DNA of 64,000 nucleotides, taken from assembly GCA_903859705.1 (NCBI GenBank), contig CAIONQ010000079.1, positions 59,350-123,349 of the forward strand, written 5' to 3'. The notes under the pieces were generated by a model that saw only the letters and a program-made list of their open reading frames with translations, did no database searches and was not told the origin of the DNA. The stretch comes from an uncultured Chthonomonas sp. GTDB taxonomy: Bacteria; Armatimonadota; Chthonomonadetes; Chthonomonadales; Chthonomonadaceae. The stretch's first letter is position 1; each line of letters opens with the position of its first letter. This document shows, piece after piece, positions 33,617-43,711 of this stretch. The position numbers and the translations under genes were made by a program.

Positions 33617-36319
33617 TTAACGTGGGCGATCTCGGTATTGCACGCTTTGCTGTATCATTTTTGCCACGAGAGCTGTCCAGCCAGTTTGGTGTGATGCTCC
33701 CAGCCCTTTCCCGGTATCTGCGTGGTAATACTCATGGAATAGCAGGGAGACGTTGGCGTTCACTGTTCCAACGCGTGAGCCTGGCTTCCCCTCGTAGGGA
33801 CGAGTGCCATGCTCGTTGGCCGTAAACAGTGACAGGAGCCTATCTGTAAGGCGTTGTGACACCGCCCAAAGCGAATGCTGAGCGCCCGAACCGGTAGGAA
33901 ACTCTACAAGCAGCCCATCGGCGTAATAGTAGTCAAATTTTTGGAGAGCCTCTATCAAAAGGTAGTTTATTGGAAACCATACTGGGCCTCGCCAGTTTGA
34001 GTTGCCGCCGAACAGCTGCGTTTGTGATTCCGCTGGTTCGTATTGAATTTCATAGCGCGTTCCGTTTACATCCATTCGGTACGGATTGGCTTCGTGCCAT
34101 CGTGAGAGCGAGCGAATGCCGTATGGCGACAGAAATTCACATTCATCCAGCATCCGGTTAAGAATGGCTCTTAACCTTTCCTCATTGACCACAGAAAATA
34201 TTCTGCGTGATGCTTCCCCATCTGCAGCAACGCTTGCAATCCCGCTGCAGATCTCTGGCCTGTTCTCCAGAAACCACTCAATGCGCTTCCTCAGTTCTGG
34301 CAACGCCTGAAGTGCTTCATTGCTGACAGTTTCTACTGCCAGTAGCGGGATAAGCCCGGCGATGGATCGAATACGCATTGGCTCTGCTTTGCCATCTGGA
34401 GTGTGGAGCACATCGTAATAGAACCCATCGATATCATCCCATAGGTCTATATCCTCTGTATTGCCAGCCCGGAGGGCCGGACGGTTATTCATTGCGCTGG
34501 CAATGTAGAAGAAGTGTTCGGCAAATTTTACTGCCGTGTCTTCATATGCTGCGTCATTAACGGCAAGTTCCAGTGCAATGGCAAACATGTTCAGGCAATA
34601 CATGGCCATCCAACTGGTGCCATCCGATTGATCCAGATACCCACCCGTGGGCAGTGGGGCACTTCTATCAAACAACCCAATGTTATCGAGGCCGAGAAAC
34701 CCACCCTGAAATACGTTTCGGCCATCCGCATCTTTGCGGTTTACCCACCATGTGAAGTTGATTAGCAACTTGTTGAATACCCGTTTTAAGAAGCCTAGAT
34801 CTGCCGAACCCGATACTCGCCTATCAATCTGATAAATACGCATGGCAGCCCATGCGTGTACCGGTGGATTCACATCGCCAAACGACCACTCGTAGGCCGG
34901 TAACTGCCCGTTGGGATGCATGTACCACTCTCTAAGAAGCAGTACGAGCTGATCTTTTGCAAGGCCAGGGTCTGCAATGGAGACACTTACACAATGAAAG
35001 GCCAGATCCCAGGATGCAAACCATGGATACTCCCACGTATCTGGCATCAGGATGACATCCGCACCGTCAAGGTGCTGCCAGCGGACGTTTCTGCCATTAA
35101 GCCGCTCTTGCGGTGGCGCAGGCTGCAGGGCATCACCCTCCAGCCACTTTTTAACGTTGTAGTGGTAGTACTGCTTGCTCCAAAGTAAACCTGCAATTGC
35201 CTGGCGTTGAATTAGCTTAAGCTCCGGATCAGCACCCGGCATAATCAACGTTTCGTAAAACTCATCGGCCTCTGATTTGCGGGCTGCAAAAACTAAATCA
35301 ACGTCCCCCATCTTTACGGGAAGCGTTGGCTGGTTGGTATGCATGCTAAGCCTGAGCGCTACACTGGCAGTTTTACCAGCAGGTATCAGATGCCTACAAA
35401 GCACGCCCGCCTTGGTTCCACGTTGTAATGGGTTTACTACGCCAATCTGGCCAGAGACTACATAATCGTGGAAAGCATCTTTCCAGAAACCGGCAACGCT
35501 CTGTGTGCCGAACACACGCGACTTATTTGTTTCGTTATCCGTGAACAAGAGATCGGGAGAATCGAAATCGTTGGAGATATATTGCAGTGTGCCATCTCCC
35601 AGATCGGGGTGCGTAACATACACTGCGTTAGGGATATTGGCCGCAACTGATAACTGGGGTGGTATGGTTACTTTTTTCGGATTCCACGACCATCGGTTAC
35701 GAAACCATAGCTGCGGTAGCAGCCATATGGAGGCATCCTGTGCGGAACAGTTCGTTACACTGATGCGCACGAATATATCTGATACATTGGCTTTTGCATA
35801 CTCTACCAGAATATCAAAGTACTGGTTATCTGAGAATGCTCCCGTATCTTCCAATTCAAATTCGGGATCGTGGCGAGAGCGGCGGGCATTTTCTTGCAGG
35901 AGCGTGTTATAGGGAAAGGATGTTTGAGGGTACAGATAGCGGGCAGCCATGTAGGAGTGGGTTGGAGTGGAATCGAGGTAGTGATAACACTCCTTCACAT
36001 CCTCTCCATGGTTACCCTGCGGCCCTGTTACTCCAAAGAGCCGCTCCTTGAGGATTGGATCCTTGCCGTTCCAAAGTGCCAGTGAAAAGCATAAGTGCTG
36101 ATTACGATCCGAAATGCCCAGCAGGCCATCTTCGTTCCAACGGTATGCACGTGACCTGGCATGATCATGAGGGAAGTAGTTCCAGGCGCTGCCATCCGAG
36201 CTGTAATCTTCGCGGACGGTGCCCCAGGCACGTTCGCTCAGATAAGGACCCCACATTCGCCAGTCACTATTACCGGCATCCGCATCCTGCAGTCTTGACT
36301 GCTCGGCACCGAGGGACAT
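33617..36319 (-). CDS. GH63-like glucosidase
   Basis: This is a large (900-residue) protein of the glycoside hydrolase 63 / MGH1-type family, which removes terminal glucose residues. The N-terminal GPYLSERAWGTVREDYS is the family opening, and FGVTGPQGNHGEDVKE is characteristic. The (alpha/alpha)6-barrel region has TWEYPWFASWDLAFH and GFLGLDNIGLFDRS. The C-terminus carries NWRGPVWFPINYLLIEAL, where the catalytic region is expected. No signal peptide, so probably cytoplasmic. GGGAGG lies ahead of the ATG. It may be the last gene of the run that starts at tig, 40 bp after lon. The substrate is not resolved. Confidence 0.88.
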   Translation of the reverse strand: MSLGAEQSRLQDADAGNSDWRMWGPYLSERAWGTVREDYSSDGSAWNYFPHDHARSRAYRWNEDGLLGISDRNQHLCFSLALWNGKDPILKERLFGVTGPQGNHGEDVKECYHYLDSTPTHSYMAARYLYPQTSFPYNTLLQENARRSRHDPEFELEDTGAFSDNQYFDILVEYAKANVSDIFVRISVTNCSAQDASIWLLPQLWFRNRWSWNPKKVTIPPQLSVAANIPNAVYVTHPDLGDGTLQYISNDFDSPDLLFTDNETNKSRVFGTQSVAGFWKDAFHDYVVSGQIGVVNPLQRGTKAGVLCRHLIPAGKTASVALRLSMHTNQPTLPVKMGDVDLVFAARKSEADEFYETLIMPGADPELKLIQRQAIAGLLWSKQYYHYNVKKWLEGDALQPAPPQERLNGRNVRWQHLDGADVILMPDTWEYPWFASWDLAFHCVSVSIADPGLAKDQLVLLLREWYMHPNGQLPAYEWSFGDVNPPVHAWAAMRIYQIDRRVSGSADLGFLKRVFNKLLINFTWWVNRKDADGRNVFQGGFLGLDNIGLFDRSAPLPTGGYLDQSDGTSWMAMYCLNMFAIALELAVNDAAYEDTAVKFAEHFFYIASAMNNRPALRAGNTEDIDLWDDIDGFYYDVLHTPDGKAEPMRIRSIAGLIPLLAVETVSNEALQALPELRKRIEWFLENRPEICSGIASVAADGEASRRIFSVVNEERLRAILNRMLDECEFLSPYGIRSLSRWHEANPYRMDVNGTRYEIQYEPAESQTQLFGGNSNWRGPVWFPINYLLIEALQKFDYYYADGLLVEFPTGSGAQHSLWAVSQRLTDRLLSLFTANEHGTRPYEGKPGSRVGTVNANVSLLFHEYYHADTGKGLGASHQTGWTALVAKMIQQSVQYRDRPR

Positions 36320-36359
36320 AGCGGGGATCCTCCCATTCGCGAAATCACACGTGTTGCAT

Positions 36360-38861
36360 TTAGTTCTTGCGCATTATCAAACCAACAACCTCTGCCATGG
36401 TGGAAACGAAGTGTATATCCAGATCTTTGCGGACGCTTTCGGGCAAATCATCCAGATCCGGCAGGTTTTCTTCTGGAAGAATAATTCGGAAGATGCCCGC
36501 GCGATGCGCCGCAATTAGCTTCTCTTTGATTCCACCTACACCAAGCACCTTGCCCCGCAGAGTAATTTCGCCGGTGAGGGCTGTATCGTGCCGGACCTTG
36601 CTGCCTGTAAGGGCAGAAAGGAGAGCAGAGCAGATTGAGATGCCAGCAGAAGGACCATCCTTGGGAATAGCGCCAGCGGGCACATGCAAATGTATTTCGT
36701 GTTCGGCCAGCATTGCGGCGGGAATACTGAATGTATCTGCCGCAGATTTCAGGTATGAAAGTGCTGTTTGTGCAGACTCCTTCATAACCTCACCCAGCCG
36801 GCCGGTTAGCTGCACGCGGCTTTCCCGGGAAGGTATGAGGCTCACCTCAATAGAGATGATGTCTCCACCAACTTCCGTGTAAACCAGCCCTGTAGCCGCA
36901 CCAACCTGGTCGGCATCTTCCTTTTCGTTGCGATGGAAACGAGGCTTACCCAGGTAATCGGGCAGGTCGTCTGCATCTATTGTAACCGCCTCTGCGCTGC
37001 CATCCACTATTTTACGCGCTGTTTTGCGGCACAGGGCACCAATTTCGCGCTCAAGGCTTCGGATGCCTGCCTCTCTGGTGTATTCCCCTATAAGGCGGTT
37101 CAGGGCGCCATCTGTAATGGTAAGTGCGCCTTCTCGATTGGCAAATCCATGTTCTTTTTGCTGGCGTGGAACGAGGTGCTCCCGAGCAATGAGTAGTTTC
37201 TCATCCTCGGTATAGCTTGAGAACGAAATTACCTCCATGCGATCTCGCAGGGCTGGTGGAATTGGATCCAGCAGATTGGCTGTTGTTAAGAACAGCACGT
37301 CGCTCAGGTCAAATGGCACTTCCAGATAGTGATCAGAGAACTCTGAGTTCTGTTCTGGATCCAGCGCTTCGAGCAACGCGGATGACGGGTCTCCTCTGAA
37401 ATCAGAGCCTATCTTATCAATTTCATCCAATACGAATACCGGGTTGCGAGTTCCGCACGTTTTCAAGCCATGAATAATGCGGCCTGGCAGTGCACCGATG
37501 TAGGTGCGGCGGTGGCCCCGTATTTCGGCTTCATCCTTCATACCACCTACGGAAACGTGCACAAATTTGCGCCCTAAGGCTGCGGCAATGCTTCTTCCAA
37601 GCGACGTTTTGCCGACGCCAGGAGGGCCCTGGAAACAAAGGATTGGCCCCTTGGTGGTGCCTTCGGTAAGCTTACGAACCGCAAGGAACTCGAGAATGCG
37701 TTCTTTCACCTTATCCAGGCCGTAGTGATCTGCATTCAGGATAGCTTCTGCCGCGTGCAAATCAAGCTGATCTTCGGTTTTAACATTCCATGGAAGTGCG
37801 AGAACGGTATCAAGATATGTTCGAATGATACCCATTTCCGGTGATGCGGGTGGCATCTTCTCGAAGCGCTTTACTTCTTTAAGGATACGCTCACGTGCTA
37901 TCTCAGGTATGCCAGCGGTTTCGATACGAGCTCGGAACTCCGCTACTTCTGAAACCACGTCATCGCGTTCACCAAGCTCCGATTGTATTACCTTGAGCTG
38001 CTCTCGCAGCAAGTACTCGCGTTGGGTATCGCCCATCTCTTTTTCTACGCGGGCACGGATGGTGCGCTGAATATCCAACAACTCTGCTTCTTTACGCAGC
38101 ACAATTGCGAGTAACTCCAAGCGCGCGCTCACATCCAAGGTTTCAAGGATCTCTTGCTGAGCTTCATACCTAAGTTGGCGAAGGTAAGGTGTGATTACAT
38201 CCGCAAGCCTACCGGGGTTCTCGGTATTCATCACATTTACGAGAGCTTCGGGGGGTATGGATTTGCCGCCATTAACAACCTGCTCGAACTGGGAGCAGAC
38301 GCTGCGCATCAATGCTTCGGTCTGAATGTTTTTAACTTCTTCAGACTCTATCTTCTCAACGACTACAACGTAATGTGGGTCGTTCTGTACGTAATCCAGA
38401 ATTCGACAGCGCGATAGGCCTTCCAGCATTACGCGCACGGTGCCATCTGGCACACGAAGAACTTGCATTATTTCGGCAACAATGCCAATGCTGTAAATAT
38501 CGTCCGGCCCGGGATCTTCTTCTCCGGCATTGCGCTGAGTTGCAATAACAAGGCAGCGGCCCGTGTCAGAAGCTTCCTCCAGGGCACGAACAGACTTTTC
38601 ACGCCCAACAAGTAGGGGGAAAATCATGTGCGGGAAATAGACTTCGTTTCGGATGGGAAGTAGCGGGAGCGTATCCGTAACTTTATTAACGGGTGCAGCC
38701 TTGCGGCGCCGTGGGGTGGACGTAGCAGGCTTATCTGCAGCGGCCGGCTTGCGGCGGGCAGGACGTTCTGACGAGGGTTCATCTGCGGGTAAACCGGGTT
38801 TGCGAGGCAAGTTAGACACTCCTGCTGGGTCTAAGACGGGCATCTCATTTACTGCCGCCAT
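36360..38861 (-). CDS. lon: ATP-dependent protease Lon
   Basis: This is the hexameric cytoplasmic AAA+ serine protease that degrades misfolded and regulatory proteins. The N-terminal substrate domain begins LPLLPIRNEVYFPHMIFPL. The AAA+ module has Walker A GPPGVGKTS and Walker B VFVLDEIDKIG. The protease domain has the catalytic Ser in PKDGPSAG and Lys in GGIKEKLIAAHRAG. Length is 833 residues; about 60 N-terminal residues are Ala/Pro/Arg/Lys-rich and lie ahead of the normal Lon start. GAGGTG precedes the ATG. It is downstream of clpX by 90 bp, so the four proteostasis genes lie together. Confidence 0.97.
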   Translation of the reverse strand: MAAVNEMPVLDPAGVSNLPRKPGLPADEPSSERPARRKPAAADKPATSTPRRRKAAPVNKVTDTLPLLPIRNEVYFPHMIFPLLVGREKSVRALEEASDTGRCLVIATQRNAGEEDPGPDDIYSIGIVAEIMQVLRVPDGTVRVMLEGLSRCRILDYVQNDPHYVVVVEKIESEEVKNIQTEALMRSVCSQFEQVVNGGKSIPPEALVNVMNTENPGRLADVITPYLRQLRYEAQQEILETLDVSARLELLAIVLRKEAELLDIQRTIRARVEKEMGDTQREYLLREQLKVIQSELGERDDVVSEVAEFRARIETAGIPEIARERILKEVKRFEKMPPASPEMGIIRTYLDTVLALPWNVKTEDQLDLHAAEAILNADHYGLDKVKERILEFLAVRKLTEGTTKGPILCFQGPPGVGKTSLGRSIAAALGRKFVHVSVGGMKDEAEIRGHRRTYIGALPGRIIHGLKTCGTRNPVFVLDEIDKIGSDFRGDPSSALLEALDPEQNSEFSDHYLEVPFDLSDVLFLTTANLLDPIPPALRDRMEVISFSSYTEDEKLLIAREHLVPRQQKEHGFANREGALTITDGALNRLIGEYTREAGIRSLEREIGALCRKTARKIVDGSAEAVTIDADDLPDYLGKPRFHRNEKEDADQVGAATGLVYTEVGGDIISIEVSLIPSRESRVQLTGRLGEVMKESAQTALSYLKSAADTFSIPAAMLAEHEIHLHVPAGAIPKDGPSAGISICSALLSALTGSKVRHDTALTGEITLRGKVLGVGGIKEKLIAAHRAGIFRIILPEENLPDLDDLPESVRKDLDIHFVSTMAEVVGLIMRKN

Positions 38862-38951
38862 GGCACCTCAGGGCGCACCACGCAAAGGCACCTGGCGGCA
38901 AGGAAGTCGGATAAGACAACGCGTTACAAGTTTTGAGACCGGCGATCTACA

Positions 38952-40235
38952 TCACGAGGCCTGTCGTAACTCGCCAGAGGTCACCAGTTTAGGCTCAACC
39001 CTGTCGCGTACCGTCTCCTCTTCTATGAGGCACTGTTTAACATCTACTGCCGACGGGATTTCGTACATAATGTTAAGCATTACTTCTTCGATGATAGTGC
39101 GTAGTGCGCGTGCCCCGGTGTTGCGTGCCATTGCCTGGCGCGCGATTTCACGCAGTGCTCCATCGGAAAAGATTAGCTCTACCCCGTCGATTTCAAAGAA
39201 CTTAGCATACTGCTTTACGAGAGCGTTCTTCGGCTCTGTTAAGATTTGAACAAGAGCATTTTCATCTAGCGGATCCAGAGTTGCTACAACAGGAAGCCGA
39301 CCAATAAATTCCGGGATTAATCCGTATTTTAACAGATCATCTGGCAGAACGTGCTGGAAGATACTGCTTCGTTGCTCCTGCTCTTCGGCTTTATCCTGCA
39401 TACTGGAGCGTATGCCCATGGTTCGTTTATTCATGCGCCGTTCAATCATAGTTGCAAGGCCCTCAAAGGCCCCGCCGCAGATGAACAGAATATTGGTGGT
39501 GTTTAGCTGTACGTATTCCTGTTGTGGATGTTTGCGGCCACCTTGCGGGGGTACATTTGCCACTGTACCTTCCAGTATCTTTAGTAGAGCCTGCTGCACA
39601 CCTTCACCGGATACATCTCTCGTAATAGAAGGGTTTTCACTCTTACGCGTGATCTTATCGATCTCATCAATATAGATGATGCCGCGCTCAGCAGCACGCA
39701 CGGTGTTTTCCAGTGAACCACCGGGGTTTGCGGCATCGGCAGATTGCAACAGCTTGAGCAGTATGTTCTCAACATCCTCGCCTACATAACCGGCCTCCGT
39801 TAGAGAGGTGGCATCGGCGATTGCAAAGGGAACGTTGAGAATACGTGCAAGAGTTTGCGCGAGAAGTGTTTTACCGGACCCAGTGGGGCCAATTAGAAGT
39901 ATGTTGCTCTTCTGTAGCTCAACATCATTAACGGGTGTGCTGATGCGCTTGTAGTGATTGTATACAGCTACGCTAAGCGAGCGTTTTGCCCGCTCCTGGC
40001 CAATTACATACTGGCTGAGTATTCGATAGATCTCTTTAGGCTTCGGGATGGCTCCGGTGAATTCCGCCACGTGCCGTGGCAGTTCTCCACTTTCGCTCCG
40101 AATCATATCGTTACATAGCTCTACGCAATCAAGGCACACGCCGCCGTGTATCCCTACGATGAGCTTTTGTACCTGCTCACGGGTTTTACCGCAGAGCACG
40201 CAACGATTCTCTCCCCGCTCAACAGACCTGGCCAA
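38952..40235 (-). CDS. clpX: ATP-dependent protease ATP-binding subunit ClpX
   Basis: This AAA+ unfoldase feeds substrates to ClpP. The N-terminal zinc domain has CVLCGK and CLDCVELC. Walker A is GPTGSGKT, Walker [11 protein letters not shown]. The IGF-loop for ClpP docking is seen as IRSS rather than a plain IGF, so the exact loop is uncertain. The C-terminal [15 protein letters not shown] is conserved. The 427 residues fit. The start is TTG at 40235, with GGGAG six bases ahead. It lies 43 bp downstream of clpP. Confidence 0.97.
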   Translation of the reverse strand: MARSVERGENRCVLCGKTREQVQKLIVGIHGGVCLDCVELCNDMIRSESGELPRHVAEFTGAIPKPKEIYRILSQYVIGQERAKRSLSVAVYNHYKRISTPVNDVELQKSNILLIGPTGSGKTLLAQTLARILNVPFAIADATSLTEAGYVGEDVENILLKLLQSADAANPGGSLENTVRAAERGIIYIDEIDKITRKSENPSITRDVSGEGVQQALLKILEGTVANVPPQGGRKHPQQEYVQLNTTNILFICGGAFEGLATMIERRMNKRTMGIRSSMQDKAEEQEQRSSIFQHVLPDDLLKYGLIPEFIGRLPVVATLDPLDENALVQILTEPKNALVKQYAKFFEIDGVELIFSDGALREIARQAMARNTGARALRTIIEEVMLNIMYEIPSAVDVKQCLIEEETVRDRVEPKLVTSGELRQAS

Positions 40236-40278
40236 ATTCAGCTCCCAGAGGACGTACTAACGCTGGCACCGCGGCAGA

Positions 40279-40890
40279 CTACCGGTCGGCGCGCTCAGCA
40301 ATCTTATCAATAATGCCGTATTCAAGCGCTTCCTGAGCTGACATAAAGTAGTCGCGATCCATATCACGGCGAACCTTATCATAGGGCTGCTTGGTGTGTT
40401 TGGCAAGAATTTCGTTCAAATTATCGTGTGCCCGCACCATCTCTTTGAGGCGAATTTCGGCATCCTGCACGGTGCCTTCGTATCCGCCTGCAACAGCGTG
40501 GATCATAATGCGGGAATTAGGAAGCGAATAGCGCTTACCGGCAGCACCACCGGCGAGCAGCACTGCACCCATGGAGGCTGCCGAGCCAACGCAGATGGTG
40601 GCAACATCACATTTAATGAGCTGCATGATGTCGTACATCGCCAGCCCGGCGGAAACACTGCCGCCGGGGCTGTTGATGTACATCTCGATGTCTGCATCCG
40701 GATCTTCCTTTTCCAGAAAGAGCATTTCAGCGATAACCAGGTTTGCCAGGTGATCGGTAACCGGCTCACCAATAAAGATAATTCTGTCCTTCAGGAGGCG
40801 TGAGTAGATATCATATGCACGCTCGCCGCGTGCACTTTGTTCTACTACCATCGGAATTACATTGGCCGGTGGGCGAAGTGTGCGATCCAT
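40279..40890 (-). CDS. clpP: ATP-dependent Clp protease proteolytic subunit ClpP
   Basis: This is the tetradecameric serine protease chamber. The catalytic Ser is in GSAASMGA, His in [11 protein letters not shown] and Asp in [27 protein letters not shown] and [18 protein letters not shown] are hallmark segments. The His motif is usually IHQPLGG; here the residues after His are AVA, an unusual variant of a non-catalytic part. The 203 residues are normal. GGGAGAT precedes the ATG. It lies 30 bp after tig. Confidence 0.97.
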   Translation of the reverse strand: MDRTLRPPANVIPMVVEQSARGERAYDIYSRLLKDRIIFIGEPVTDHLANLVIAEMLFLEKEDPDADIEMYINSPGGSVSAGLAMYDIMQLIKCDVATICVGSAASMGAVLLAGGAAGKRYSLPNSRIMIHAVAGGYEGTVQDAEIRLKEMVRAHDNLNEILAKHTKQPYDKVRRDMDRDYFMSAQEALEYGIIDKIAERADR

Positions 40891-40920
40891 AGTACTGATC
40901 TCCCGGATGCGTTTTTGTTA

Positions 40921-42327
40921 CTATTCGGCGGCGGCTTCTTCGCCATCTGCTACGCCATCACCTTCGGTGATTGCGGCTGTGGCCTCTTCCGCTGCAGCTT
41001 CTTCTGCTGCTTCTGCCTCAATCTCTTCGAAGGTGCGCTCAATCTCTACCAGAGTGTTGTTGGCAAAGAGGAAGTCGTGCAGCTTCTGCTGGATAAGAGC
41101 ATTGGCTACCTGCATGCGCCGGCGTGGATCGGCAAGATACTCTTCAAACTGCTCTGGAGTAATTGCGCCGATATCCTGCAGGCGTGCAAACTCACCATCG
41201 ATAGCTTCTTCGCTTGCCTGAAGGTTCTCGTTGCGTGCAATTTCCCGAAGTGCAAGAAGAACGCGGATCTGCATCTGCGCTTCGCCAATAACTGTTGTTT
41301 GGTGTTGTTCTTCGGTTTGGCCGGTTTGCGCAAGGTAGGTAGCGTAGTTGACACCGTTCTGTCTGAGTTCTACGCTCAGGCGGCGGTATTTTTCTTCAAC
41401 TTCGTCGCGCACCAGCACTGCCGGGAAATGAATTTCGGATGTTTCCAGGATCTGCTCGATAATTCCCTGCTCCGCAAGCTCATTGCTTGTGCGGTCGGCA
41501 TTGGCAAGAATCGATTCCTTCACCTTATCGCGGAACTCTTCAACCGTATCAACACCAGCTACATCTTTAACAAATTCTTCCGTAATTTCCGGAAGGGTCT
41601 TTGCGCTGATGCTGCTTACCTTAATGATGAACTGCACGCCTTTGCCGCGTACAGCCTCATCTTCGAAATCTTCCGGGTAAGTCAGGTCAAACGTGCGCTC
41701 TTCGCCAATTTCTGCGCCGATGAGTGCCTCATCGTAGCCAGGAATATTGTTGCTTCCCAGTTGAACGAGGCGGCGGCGTGAGGGAGCCGGGTTCTCATCA
41801 CCCTCTACGATGGTTTGAACATCGGCAATGACCATATCTCCTGCAGCAATACCGCGATCGGCAATGCGCTCGAATTTGGCTCTCTCATTGCGGATAGCCT
41901 CAATCTGCGCATCGATCATAACTTCGGTAACTGGGAAGATTGGCTTGTTAACGGTGAGGCCCATATATTCGCCGAGCGTGACTTTTGGCTCAAGCGGAAT
42001 CGAGCACTTGTAGGAAAACTCTTTCTTGTCTTCGATATCGGCTGGATCGAAAACCGGATCTCGGAAGGGTACAACGCCCTGATCTTCTACAGCTTCAGGA
42101 TATGTTGCGCGAATAAGCTGCTCAACGGTGTGGCGGCGAACTCGCTCAGCATCTACATACCGCTCAACAATTGCGCGCGGTGCTTTGCCGGGGCGAAAGC
42201 CAGGGATGCTTGCGAACTTGCCAAACTCTTTATAGGAGGCGTCGAACGCACGGGCCACCTGCTGCTCATCAATGCTGACATCCAGTACAAGTGTACACGG
42301 ATCGGTTTGCTCGGCTGTTACCTGCAT
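40921..42327 (-). CDS. tig: trigger factor
   Basis: This is the ribosome-associated chaperone and peptidyl-prolyl isomerase. The ribosome-binding signature GFRPGKAPRAIVERY is present (about residues 43-57). The PPIase domain begins about 160 (GDMVIADVQTIVEG) with LGSNNIPGYDEALIGAEIGE. The C-terminal cradle follows. The last 35 residues are an acidic Ala/Glu tail not typical of trigger factor. Length is 468 residues. It is the first gene of tig-clpP-clpX-lon and has a clear promoter upstream at 42475-42504. Confidence 0.96.
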   Translation of the reverse strand: MQVTAEQTDPCTLVLDVSIDEQQVARAFDASYKEFGKFASIPGFRPGKAPRAIVERYVDAERVRRHTVEQLIRATYPEAVEDQGVVPFRDPVFDPADIEDKKEFSYKCSIPLEPKVTLGEYMGLTVNKPIFPVTEVMIDAQIEAIRNERAKFERIADRGIAAGDMVIADVQTIVEGDENPAPSRRRLVQLGSNNIPGYDEALIGAEIGEERTFDLTYPEDFEDEAVRGKGVQFIIKVSSISAKTLPEITEEFVKDVAGVDTVEEFRDKVKESILANADRTSNELAEQGIIEQILETSEIHFPAVLVRDEVEEKYRRLSVELRQNGVNYATYLAQTGQTEEQHQTTVIGEAQMQIRVLLALREIARNENLQASEEAIDGEFARLQDIGAITPEQFEEYLADPRRRMQVANALIQQKLHDFLFANNTLVEIERTFEEIEAEAAEEAAAEEATAAITEGDGVADGEEAAAE

Positions 42328-42474
42328 TTCCGTCTTCGGTTCCTTTTAGTTGAAAGTGATATCGTTGTCAAAAACACAGGATACGCAGATGCAGAACTGA
42401 AACTCACGCTGCAGTCGCTGCAGTGTGGCGCAGAACGCTCCGGTATCCTGAGAGTGTTATACTGGTTATTGCGT

Positions 42475-42504
42475 AGAATACTCCATCGTTTCAGAGCGTG
42501 TCAA
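42475..42504 (-). promoter_or_regulatory. sigma-70-like promoter for trigger factor operon
   Basis: On the minus strand the consensus -35 TTGACA (42504-42499) is followed by 18 bases and TATTCT (42480-42475). It lies just downstream of the SGNH-like gene and about 150 bp from the tig start. Confidence 0.65.
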
Positions 42505-42511
42505 GTTCAGA

Positions 42512-43687
42512 CTATGGCTCAGAAACGCCTGCTGTTGCTACACCCGCAAGTATCAGCGAGCTGGTTCCCACCGGCCGTATTTCGAGTGAGTGCGCGCCTA
42601 GCTTTAACCCAGTGCCCGCAGTAGCGCTCCACAGCCCTGTAGAGGCTGCCCCAGAGGCCGGAACCACAATTCGCACCCAGGCACCTTCATCTATCTTCAC
42701 CTCGATAGATTGCAGCCCCTTACCCGTTACGATAACAGGTGAGGCGAATGTGCCTTCGAAGGAAATCTTGATTGCTGCAGCTCCGGCAGCTGCATGCAGA
42801 GTAACGGATGTTGCTCCGGCAACGGGTGCCTCGGCAACCCTGCTCCAGCCCTGCGAGAGTGCTCCTTCTGGAAGCTGCACCCGCACGGACGAGATGGCGG
42901 CCGCACTCAACCGGCTAACCATGCGATAAGGAATTACTCCCCTACCAACATGCAACGCCTGTTCAGCGAGAAACGCAGTAAGCGTATCGGCATAAAGCGC
43001 GTGCGCAGCGGCAGTTAATGAGCCTGCGTCCCCTGCAAATTCCGCCCATGTAAGCTTGCCGGTGTTTATCTGCTCTGCCGCGGAGGCGCCCGCATTAACA
43101 GAGCATATCCGGTAATGAGCGGCGGCGACATCGTGCTGAAATATGCAACCCGGCAATAGCCCCTGCTTGTATGCAGGCAGCATCTCTTTGCGCAGGCCGT
43201 ATATAAAACACATTTCGGCGGCGGCATTTGATGTTCGTATTTGCCGGATAAGGCCTTCGGTTGCGCTGTTGACCCACTCACCGGAGTGCTGGGAAACAGC
43301 TTCACCATCCTGATCGGCCAGATCAACAAATACCAGATCCGGCTGGCAAGCACTTACAATCGGCCACAGCATTGCTGCACCATAGGCCCCAGACCCGCTG
43401 CAGTTAACTCCCGTTACAGAAATTACTGCGCGTGGATACTGACGCTTAAGCCATGAGACCGTTTTTGCGGGCCATGTATTGGCCGCATCTGTGGAGACCA
43501 CATCGGACGAGGTTGCTCCACCCAGAAATAGCACCCGTAAGGGCTGGCCAGCTTTGAGCCTGGCAAAGGCATTTATAAGCCCATTGCGCTCTTGCATTAC
43601 CTCATAAGTCTGGGCGCTGGCATTGGAATGTGCCAGCGCTATCCAGACAAACAATAGTAAGCCGTAAGCAAGCCGTGCTACTTTCAT
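42512..43687 (-). CDS. secreted SGNH/GDSL-hydrolase-fold protein, catalytic residues apparently lost
   Basis: A signal peptide (GLLLFVWIALAHSNASAQ, cut near residue 26) leads to an SGNH-like domain of about 225 residues and then a C-terminal beta-rich domain of about 150. The fold landmarks are present: RVLFLGGATSS (block I), GVNCSGSGAYG (block II), DLVFVDLADQD (block III) and GDAGSLTAAAHALYADTL (block V). But the nucleophile Ser of GGS is Ala57-58 by eye, the Asn of block III is Gln, and the block V His is Ser223. So it may bind rather than cleave carbohydrate or ester. This is by-eye alignment. It is upstream of tig on the same strand. Confidence 0.6.
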   Translation of the reverse strand: MKVARLAYGLLLFVWIALAHSNASAQTYEVMQERNGLINAFARLKAGQPLRVLFLGGATSSDVVSTDAANTWPAKTVSWLKRQYPRAVISVTGVNCSGSGAYGAAMLWPIVSACQPDLVFVDLADQDGEAVSQHSGEWVNSATEGLIRQIRTSNAAAEMCFIYGLRKEMLPAYKQGLLPGCIFQHDVAAAHYRICSVNAGASAAEQINTGKLTWAEFAGDAGSLTAAAHALYADTLTAFLAEQALHVGRGVIPYRMVSRLSAAAISSVRVQLPEGALSQGWSRVAEAPVAGATSVTLHAAAGAAAIKISFEGTFASPVIVTGKGLQSIEVKIDEGAWVRIVVPASGAASTGLWSATAGTGLKLGAHSLEIRPVGTSSLILAGVATAGVSEP

Positions 43688-43711
43688 GGGTAAACCGGCC
43701 CTACCGTGTGA

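Noticed and set aside
40396..40803. 135-codon plus-strand frame opposite clpP.
   Set aside because: It is entirely antisense to a conserved gene and shows no motif.
40837..41781. 314-codon plus-strand frame opposite clpP/tig.
   Set aside because: It is antisense to tig, Cys/Phe-rich in a shadow-like way, with no ribosome-binding site.
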